The position numbers were made by a program, and so were the translations under genes. DNA of 10,489 nt, taken from assembly GCA_013696275.1 (NCBI GenBank), contig JACCYW010000458.1:1-10489 (forward strand). The letters are read 5' to 3'. Source of the stretch: Chloroflexota bacterium (lineage in GTDB: Bacteria > Chloroflexota > Limnocylindria > Limnocylindrales > CSP1-4). Positions 5,908 to 10,489 of the stretch are shown piece after piece; position 1 is the first letter of the stretch; each line of letters begins with the position of its first letter. Below the pieces are notes generated by a model. The model did no database searches, was not told where the DNA came from, and worked only from the letters and a program-made list of their open reading frames with translations.

Positions 5908-6992
5908 CCAGGCGCGGCATCGCCACCCGCATCTCGCTGGTCGCGCTCCTTGCCAGCTCGGTGGCCATCGGCATCCTTGGTGTCGGTGTCTGGGTGATGG
6001 GCGGCCAGGCGTTCACCAGCCTCATGGTCCAGGCGGGCGACTCGGCTGACCACGCCCGCGCCATGTTCGACCAGTCCGTCACTGGCGTGCTGGTGGTGGC
6101 CCTTGTGCTGGCCATGGTCGCCAGCGTCACCCTCTCGGTCATCCTGGCCCGACGCCTCGCTCGGCCACTCGAACACATCGGCGATGCCGCCGAGCGGGTC
6201 GCGGCCGGCGACTACAGAGCCCGCGTACCGGCCGAAGGGCCGACCGAGCTTGCCAGCCTGGGCCGTTCCTTCAACCGCATGGCGGAGAGCCTGGAAGACC
6301 AGCAGCGGTTGCGCAGCGACCTGGTGGCCAATGCCGCCCACGAGCTCCGTACCCCTCTGACCAACCTGGAGGGCTATCTTGAGGCCCTGCGTGACGGCGT
6401 CATCCAGGCCGACCGAGCTACCTACGAGTCCCTGTTGGAGGAGGCCGAGCGGTTGGTGCGCCTGGCTCGCTCGCTCGATGATCTGGCCGAGGGCGACCGC
6501 GCCGCGCGTCCCGCTCATCCGGTCGACCTTGACCTGGGCGCCGTACTGTCGTCGGCGGTCGAGCTTGCCCGGCCGACCTTCGATGTCAAGGGCATCTCCG
6601 TCGACCGACGCTGGCCATCGACCCTTCGCGCTCGAGCCGACCCCGACCACCTCGCCCAGGTGCTCGCCAACCTGCTCCAGAACGCCATCCGTTACACGCC
6701 CTCTGGCGGCTGGGTCACGGTCTCGGCGGATGCCGGCGGGGACCCCATCACGGTCAGCATCGTGAACACGGGAGAGGGCATACCCAAGGACGACCTACCG
6801 CGCGTCTTCGAGCGCTTCTATCGGGTCGAGAAGTCACGCGACAGGGCACGCGGCGGGGCCGGTATCGGCCTCGCCATCGTGAAGCAACTGGTGGAGGCCG
6901 GCGGCGGTCGTGTAGGCGCCGAATCGGCCGCGGGTCGGACGCGCTTCTGGTTCAGCCTGCCGGGCAGCCACCAGGGTGGAGCGACGGGCTGA
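5904..6992 (+). CDS. Membrane sensor histidine kinase (HAMP-HisKA-HATPase)
   Basis: The 362-residue kinase has transmembrane segments at about 10-32 and 61-82, with only about 28 external residues between them. A HAMP linker lies at about 83-135, a HisKA domain with phospho-accepting H146 (NAAHELRTPL), and a catalytic ATPase domain at about 245-353. The N box is NLLQNAIRYTP (256-266), the G1 box is NTGEGIP (288-294), the F box is FERFYR and the G2 box is GGAGIGLAIV. G1 has Asn where most kinases have Asp. The tiny loop argues against a large ligand-binding sensor domain; membrane state or a partner protein may be the signal. ATG 5904 overlaps the regulator stop (ATGA), so the pair is coupled. 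Its own TGA is followed almost at once, in the same frame, by udgX. Confidence 0.93.
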   Translation: MTRRGIATRISLVALLASSVAIGILGVGVWVMGGQAFTSLMVQAGDSADHARAMFDQSVTGVLVVALVLAMVASVTLSVILARRLARPLEHIGDAAERVAAGDYRARVPAEGPTELASLGRSFNRMAESLEDQQRLRSDLVANAAHELRTPLTNLEGYLEALRDGVIQADRATYESLLEEAERLVRLARSLDDLAEGDRAARPAHPVDLDLGAVLSSAVELARPTFDVKGISVDRRWPSTLRARADPDHLAQVLANLLQNAIRYTPSGGWVTVSADAGGDPITVSIVNTGEGIPKDDLPRVFERFYRVEKSRDRARGGAGIGLAIVKQLVEAGGGRVGAESAAGRTRFWFSLPGSHQGGATG

Positions 6993-6995
6993 CGC

Positions 6996-7661
6996 TTGGA
7001 GGCAGACGAGAAAGGCACAGGCTCGGCGGCTGATTTCATCGCTTCCGAGCCGCCGCTCGACGGGATGGCCGGCGCGGTCCGGGGCTGTCGCGGATGCGGC
7101 CTCTATGCACGGGCGACCCAGGCGGTCTTCGGCGAGGGCGCTGCCGGCGCTCGGGTGATGCTGGTGGGCGAGACGCCCGGCGACAAGGAGGATCTGGCCG
7201 GTCATCCCTTCGTCGGGCCTTCGGGCAAGCTGCTCGACGCGGCCCTGGCCGAGGCCGGCATCGATCGAGCGCAGGCATACGTGACCAACGTGGTCAAGCA
7301 CTTCAAATGGCGGGCGGCCCCATACGGGAGCGGCAGACGACGGCTGCACGACAAGCCGAGCGCATACGAGATCGGCGCTTGTCGGCCGTGGTTGGAACGC
7401 GAGATAGCGGCCGTCCGACCGGTGATCCTGGTCTGCTTGGGCGCCACCGCCGCCCAAGCCGTCCTCGGTCCCAGCTTCCGGGTCGGCCGCGATAGAGGAC
7501 GCTTCTTCGACTCTGACCTGGCGCCCGCGGTGATGGCGACCCTTCACCCGTCGGCCATCCTTCGGGCGGACGATCGGGCCGCTCAGATGGACGGCTTCAT
7601 TGCCGACCTTCGGCTCGTGGCGGAGCGGCTGGCCGCGACGGGACCGGAAGAGCGCGGCTAG
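6996..7661 (+). CDS. udgX: UdgX-type uracil-DNA glycosylase
   Basis: The 221-residue protein belongs to the Fe-S uracil-DNA glycosylases. It has CRGC (31-34), motif A GETPGDKED (58-66), PFVGPSGKLLD (71-81), VTNVVKHFKW (96-105), C129 (GACRPW), LGATAA (148-153) and TLHPSAILR (182-190). The insertion GRRRLH (113-118) matches the KRRIH loop of UdgX, whose His bonds covalently to uracil's deoxyribose; here it is H118. VKHF has His where family 4 enzymes have a Cys cluster ligand, as I recall for UdgX. It would excise or tightly bind uracil in DNA. The start is TTG 6996, one codon beyond the kinase TGA and in the same frame, with GGTGGAG too far upstream to be ideal. ATG 7065 would cut off residues before CRGC that resemble homologues. 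Function is confident, start is not. Confidence 0.88.
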   Translation: MEADEKGTGSAADFIASEPPLDGMAGAVRGCRGCGLYARATQAVFGEGAAGARVMLVGETPGDKEDLAGHPFVGPSGKLLDAALAEAGIDRAQAYVTNVVKHFKWRAAPYGSGRRRLHDKPSAYEIGACRPWLEREIAAVRPVILVCLGATAAQAVLGPSFRVGRDRGRFFDSDLAPAVMATLHPSAILRADDRAAQMDGFIADLRLVAERLAATGPEERG

Positions 7662-7680
7662 AGGAGCCGCCGGGCGCCGG

Positions 7681-7686
7681 TATACT
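7681..7686 (+). promoter_or_regulatory. -10 element of the tRNA-Ala promoter
   Basis: TATACT lies 11 nt before the mature tRNA 5' end, which suits a start about seven bases downstream and a very short 5' leader. No convincing -35 sits 16-18 nt upstream, so the promoter is called on the -10 and position alone. Confidence 0.5.
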
Positions 7687-7697
7687 CGGCCTTCCGT

Positions 7698-7770
7698 GGG
7701 GATGTAGCTCAGTTGGGAGAGCACCGCGTTCGCATCGCGGGGGTCAGGGGTTCGAGTCCCCTCATCTCCA
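7698..7770 (+). tRNA. tRNA-Ala (anticodon CGC)
   Basis: This 73-nt cloverleaf folds fully. The acceptor GGGGATG pairs with CATCTCC, the D stem is GCTC/GAGC, the anticodon stem is CCGCG/CGCGG with loop TTCGCAT (anticodon 7731-7733 = CGC), and the T stem is AGGGG/CCCCT with loop TTCGAGT. The third acceptor pair is G-U (7700-7767) and the discriminator is A, the alanine identity elements. The 3' CCA is not encoded. Its last nine bases overlap the antisense end of the GNAT gene. It reads GCG codons. Confidence 0.96.
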
Positions 7771-8733
7771 CCGGCCCGCCCCATCAGGGAGTTCGAATTC
7801 GCGGCGCGTGCCGAAGTTGCGATATCCGGCGCGAGCGAAGGCGGCGGCCATCGGCGTGTTCGAGAGGTCCGTGTCGGCGCGGATCTCCATCTCCGGGACG
7901 TCCCGTCGAAGGTTAGCGGTGCCGCGCGCGAGGAGATCGTCGACGTAGTGGCGGCCGCGCTGCTCAGGGACGACACCGATGTAGCCGATGGTCGTCATGC
8001 TCGGGGCCCGGGCCGGCATGATCAGGCCGATAAGGGCGCCGTCCGCATCGAACGCAAGCTCCCACCAGCCGGGCATCGACTCCATCGATCGCAGATCGTC
8101 GAGCGTCGCGTGGGCCTCGCCCGCGGGGCCGAGACGCTCGCGGTCGGCACGGACGCGCTCGTCGACCGTATCCGCCGACACGCGCTCGAGCGCATCGAGG
8201 AACGCGGCCTCGCCGACGGTCTCGAAGGGGCGGAACGTGAGCCGCGGGGCGCCGCCGAGCGGTTCGCCCTGGTCCGGCGACGGCCCGTCGAATGACCACC
8301 TTGAGGTGGCCCGAACGACCCGGAACCCGGCTGCCTCGAGCCAGGTCGCCCGCTCCTGGGGAGCGGTCTGCCACTGTGGGGACTGCGCCGGCTCGTCGAT
8401 GACGTGGCCCAGTTCCGGCGTGTTCGTCGCGAGGGCGTCGGCGATGGCCCGGCCGAGCAAGCCGCCGGCGAGCGCGGAGCGATCGTCGGCGCCAGGGGCC
8501 ACGTCGAGCAACACGATCGCGAGCGGCGTACCGATCTTGGGGAGCGTCCAGAAGGCGAAGCGGCCAACTGGCCTCCCGGCCTGTTCGGCCAGATAACACC
8601 ACTCGTGGCGCATCGAGCCGCTGCCGATCAGCCGCTCGATGTACGCGCTCTGGTCGGCGACGTGGTCCGGTTCACTGGCGGTCGAGGCGAAGGTCGGCGA
8701 CTCGCCGACATCGATGGGGCGAATCAGGGTCAT
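7762..8733 (-). CDS. Tandem GNAT-family N-acetyltransferase
   Basis: The 323-residue protein looks like two GNAT folds in tandem. The first (about 1-155) starts MTLIRPID, typical for GNAT, but lacks a clear acetyl-CoA loop. The second (about 170-315) has IGYIGVVPEQRGRHYVDDLL, a motif A of the Q-R-G-x-x type that binds the CoA pyrophosphate, and the motif-B-like ADTDLSNTPMAAAFARAGYR ending in a Phe/Tyr-rich strand. It should be a cytoplasmic acyl-CoA-dependent acyltransferase. The substrate cannot be told; small molecules or antibiotics are typical for the double-GNAT class. ATG 8733 is preferred over GTG 8748, because GAGGT sits at good spacing before it and partly within the GTG version. Its stop lies inside the tRNA acceptor on the opposite strand. 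A strong upstream ORF overlaps its start. Confidence 0.85.
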   Translation of the reverse strand: MTLIRPIDVGESPTFASTASEPDHVADQSAYIERLIGSGSMRHEWCYLAEQAGRPVGRFAFWTLPKIGTPLAIVLLDVAPGADDRSALAGGLLGRAIADALATNTPELGHVIDEPAQSPQWQTAPQERATWLEAAGFRVVRATSRWSFDGPSPDQGEPLGGAPRLTFRPFETVGEAAFLDALERVSADTVDERVRADRERLGPAGEAHATLDDLRSMESMPGWWELAFDADGALIGLIMPARAPSMTTIGYIGVVPEQRGRHYVDDLLARGTANLRRDVPEMEIRADTDLSNTPMAAAFARAGYRNFGTRREFELPDGAGRWR

Positions 8734-8779
8734 GCGATACCTCAGCACGGATGTCGTGGACGGGACGGAGCGAGCTCAT
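8672..8779 (-). CDS. 35-codon upstream ORF overlapping the GNAT start
   Basis: ATG 8779 is preceded, five bases upstream, by AGGAGGTGA (8793-8785), the strongest ribosome binding site in the window. The frame runs 35 codons (MSSLRPVHDIRAEV...) and ends at 8672, 62 nt inside the GNAT gene in another frame. The peptide is arginine- and aspartate-rich with no recognisable domain. It could be a regulatory leader that controls GNAT translation, or the strong site may serve GNAT after reinitiation. I cannot show it is translated. Confidence 0.35.
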   Translation of the reverse strand: MSSLRPVHDIRAEVSHDPDSPHRCRRVADLRLDRQ

Positions 8780-8915
8780 GACCTTCACCTCCTCTCGATG
8801 CGGTGGTCGGTGCCGGAAGGTACTGCCCGTCACGCCAGCCGCTGGACCAGTGTGAGGAAGTGCTCGATGTGGAGCTGCGCGAGGCCCGCACCGCTCGTCG
8901 TCAGAGCCCATGGGC

Positions 8916-8921
8916 TAGGCT
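8916..8921 (+). promoter_or_regulatory. -10 element for a leaderless MBL-hydrolase transcript
   Basis: TAGGCT ends six bases before the GTG start at 8928, so transcription would begin at the start codon. No Shine-Dalgarno sequence is present. No good -35 is visible. Confidence 0.45.
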
Positions 8922-8927
8922 TCGGCC

Positions 8928-9650
8928 GTGGAGATCGCGCCCGGTATCCGTCGCATCGGAGCCGGCCTCGTCAACGTCTATCTCGTGGAAGAAGCTGGCG
9001 AAGTGACCATCATCGACGCCGGCGCGCCCAGCTACTGGGGTGACCTGCCGGCCGAGCTGGCGGCGATGGGGCGGTCCCTGGCGGACGTCCGCGCGGTCGT
9101 CCTGACACATGCCCATCCGGACCACATCGGCTTCGCCGAACGGATCCGTACCCAGCGCGGGGTACCGATACATGTCCACGAAGGGGACGCGCCACTGGCG
9201 CGCGGCGAAGGGAAGCGACAGCCCCAGCAGATGGGATCGATCCGGCCCATCCCGCTGTTGCGCTTCCTGTGGTTCGCGGCGCGGCACGGCATGCTGCGCA
9301 TCCCGTCCATCACGGAAGTCTCGACCTTCGGCGATGGAGCCACTCTGGAAGTCCCGGCCGCGCCCAAGGTCATCCTGGTGCCGGGCCACACGCGCGGAAG
9401 TGCGGCGCTCCACGTTACCGCTCGTGACGCACTCTTCGTCGGCGACGCTATCGCCACGGTCAACGCCGTGAACGGCCGCGTCGGGCCACAGCTCGCTCCA
9501 TTCGGGTCGGATCGCCCGATGGCATTGGCATCGCTCTCGCGCCTGGAGAACGTGGCCGCGGGACTCGTACTACCGGGTCACGGCCTGCCGTGGACGGAGG
9601 GCCCGGCGGAGGCCGTGCGCCGGATCCGCGCAGCCGAGACGATCCACTAG
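8928..9650 (+). CDS. MBL-fold metallo-hydrolase (glyoxalase II-like)
   Basis: The 240-residue protein carries the full set of metallo-beta-lactamase metal ligands: HAHPDH (61-66), H154 (PGHT), bridging D173 (VGDA) and H218 (PGHG). The N-terminus (APGIRRIGAGLVNVYLVEE) and IIDAG at 28-32 are typical of hydroxyacylglutathione-hydrolase-like members. It should be a cytoplasmic dinuclear metal hydrolase of thioesters, lactones or similar; the substrate is not readable from sequence. A helical insertion at about 95-125 (RFLWFAARHG) probably shapes the pocket. The start is GTG 8928, which gives the expected N-terminal strand; TAGGCT six bases before it suggests a leaderless mRNA. Its TAG overlaps the stop of the convergent DUF4287 gene. 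Confidence 0.9.
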   Translation: MEIAPGIRRIGAGLVNVYLVEEAGEVTIIDAGAPSYWGDLPAELAAMGRSLADVRAVVLTHAHPDHIGFAERIRTQRGVPIHVHEGDAPLARGEGKRQPQQMGSIRPIPLLRFLWFAARHGMLRIPSITEVSTFGDGATLEVPAAPKVILVPGHTRGSAALHVTARDALFVGDAIATVNAVNGRVGPQLAPFGSDRPMALASLSRLENVAAGLVLPGHGLPWTEGPAEAVRRIRAAETIH

Positions 9651-10198
9651 CTTCGATCGTAGGCGGCCCGTAGCCAGCCGACCAACTCATCGTCGACCTC
9701 TTCCATAGAGCTCAGGCGCACGCGCCGGCTGGCCATGCCGGTCATCTCTTCCATGCGGCCGCCGAGCGGCAGGTCGGGTAGGTTGAGGCAGACGTCGAGG
9801 CGCCCCCTGGTCCCCGGGCCGACCATCGCGAACTGCTTCGAACGGCGCAGGCTGACCCAGGCCTTCTTGGGGGCCGACTCGACCGGCCCGAAGTCGCTTA
9901 CCGCCCCGATGACCGCGTCATGCAGGGGTCTCAGCCCGGCGTTCTTGCCCGCGTAGATCATGTCGACCGGATCTTGATGATCGGCCAGAGCCGGTGATCG
10001 CAACACCGTGAGTGCGATCAGGTTGGCATAGCCACCGGTCATGCCATGCTCCGAGGTGAGGAAGGTCGTGATGGCACGGTGCTTGTCCAGGCCGGCCACA
10101 TCCACCAGAGCGACCCACTCGTCGAGTGAGCGTCCTGTCCTGGTCGGAAGGTTGGCGATCATGCTCTCGATATCCTTGACTGGATCAGGCACCTGCAT
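9647..10198 (-). CDS. DUF4287/DUF5655 domain protein
   Basis: The 183-residue protein has an N-terminal DUF4287-like part (IESMIANLPTRTGRSLDEW, then HGMTGGYANLIAL, about 8-64) and a C-terminal DUF5655 domain (about 85-182). The latter shows APKKAWVSLRRSKQFAMVGP, LDVCLNLPDLPLGGR, and the ending VRLSSMEEVDDELVGWLRAAYD. Both domains are of unknown biochemical function, and the pairing is common in bacteria. It appears soluble. ATG 10198 has AGGA six bases upstream; GTG 10192 has GGAGG six bases upstream and is an equal alternative. Either start overlaps the end of the VOC gene, so the two are probably translationally coupled. The stop shares CTAG with the convergent hydrolase gene. Confidence 0.85.
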   Translation of the reverse strand: MQVPDPVKDIESMIANLPTRTGRSLDEWVALVDVAGLDKHRAITTFLTSEHGMTGGYANLIALTVLRSPALADHQDPVDMIYAGKNAGLRPLHDAVIGAVSDFGPVESAPKKAWVSLRRSKQFAMVGPGTRGRLDVCLNLPDLPLGGRMEEMTGMASRRVRLSSMEEVDDELVGWLRAAYDRS

Positions 10199-10373
10199 CC
10201 TCCATCCTGGTCGGTCGGGCTCCGATGATGACCTCATTACCATCCGGGTCGCGGACGCGGGCGACGCGCTCGCCCCAGGGCTGGTCGACCGCCTCTTGCA
10301 CTATCTCGATGCCCGCCGCGCGAAGCCTCTCGACGGCGGCGTCGCAATCATCCGCATAGACCCACAGACTCAT
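10185..10373 (-). CDS. C-terminal module of a VOC (glyoxalase/bleomycin-resistance fold) protein
   Basis: These 62 codons encode one beta-alpha-beta-beta-beta module of the VOC superfamily: SLWVYADDCDAAVERLRAAG, then QPWGERVARVRDPDGNEVIIG. That is the usual second half of a VOC monomer, including the RDPDGN turn and the QPWGER metal/substrate strand. The ATG at 10373 overlaps the stop of an upstream frame that encodes what looks like the first half (ATGA). Just before this ATG the frame reads APTGARP, which also fits VOC linkers, so the true frame probably extends further back and the gene is frameshifted. Alternatively the two halves are made separately. Substrate is unknown. It is followed by, and overlaps, the DUF4287 gene. 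Confidence 0.75.
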   Translation of the reverse strand: MSLWVYADDCDAAVERLRAAGIEIVQEAVDQPWGERVARVRDPDGNEVIIGARPTRMEDAGA

Positions 10374-10489
10374 CGGTCGAGCACCCGTCGGCGCGGTGGC
10401 ATCGGGGTCGCGTCCGATGCCAGATGCGAGGATCCGATGGCCAGACCGACATAGCCCGGTTCGCCGTCCGGACCCGCGAACTCGTACGT
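10370..10489 (-). pseudogene. N-terminal part of the VOC gene, out of frame with its second half, partial
   Basis: From the right edge an open frame encodes 39 residues (YEFAGPDGEPGYVGLAIGSS, then HLASDATPMPP) and stops at TGA 10372-10370. The YVGLAIGSSHLA strand is typical of the end of a first VOC module. The continuing VOC sequence is in another frame, so one missing base (or two extra) between about 10385 and 10410 would rejoin them. This may be a real mutation, an assembly error or a split gene. The true N-terminus lies outside the window. Confidence 0.6.

Noticed and set aside
6834..7976. 380-codon minus-strand frame across udgX and the tRNA
   Set aside because: It is antisense to udgX and reads through the tRNA, with low-complexity composition and no recognisable domain.
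8928..9463. Long minus-strand frames opposite the MBL hydrolase
   Set aside because: They are shadows of the hydrolase gene, whose metal-binding motifs are all in the plus frame.

Overview
The window is high-GC bacterial DNA, densely packed with genes on both strands. Several starts are GTG or TTG, and at least two genes look leaderless. The imuA-like SOS box is of the Gram-positive type (GAAC-N4-GTTC), and UdgX and the split ImuB/DUF6504 pair occur in actinobacterial or Chloroflexota-like genomes. I would guess Chloroflexota or Actinomycetota, but the window has no phylogenetic marker that settles it.

Left part (1-2880): the last 34 codons of a plus-strand gene, probably a HerA-like (YjgR/DUF853) ATPase, converge on a minus-strand mutasome operon. 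The operon is imuA-like RecA homologue (2825->1944), imuB (1898->654) and a DUF6504 protein (657->409). A perfect LexA/DinR-type palindrome (2834-2853) sits in its promoter, so it should be a DNA-damage-induced translesion synthesis cassette. No dnaE2 follows it here; two perfect hairpins fill the convergent gap.

Middle-left (2948-5127): a secreted subtilisin-like S8 protease (minus strand) with an intact Asp-His-Ser triad ends in 16 tryptophans spaced exactly five residues apart. It is divergent, across a 374-nt gap, from an OmpR-type response regulator and sensor kinase (plus strand, ATGA overlap). The gap carries repeated GTGAC/GTCAC pentamers, two pairs of which have 11-bp periodicity. 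These are candidate regulator sites.

Middle-right (6996-7770): a UdgX-type uracil-DNA glycosylase follows the kinase in the same reading frame, one TGA and one codon later. Then comes tRNA-Ala(CGC), whose last nine bases overlap the antisense 3' end of a tandem-GNAT acetyltransferase (8733->7762).

Right part (8734-10489): the GNAT gene and a divergent, apparently leaderless MBL-fold hydrolase share a 194-nt gap containing a 35-codon upstream ORF with a very strong ribosome binding site. The hydrolase converges on a DUF4287/DUF5655 gene, with the two stops sharing CTAG. Upstream of that gene is a VOC (glyoxalase-fold) gene that is split by a frame change at its module boundary and runs off the window.

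The most interesting items are the SOS-controlled split mutasome, the Trp-pentad tail of the protease next to a two-component system, the kinase/udgX stop-codon junction, and the split VOC gene.
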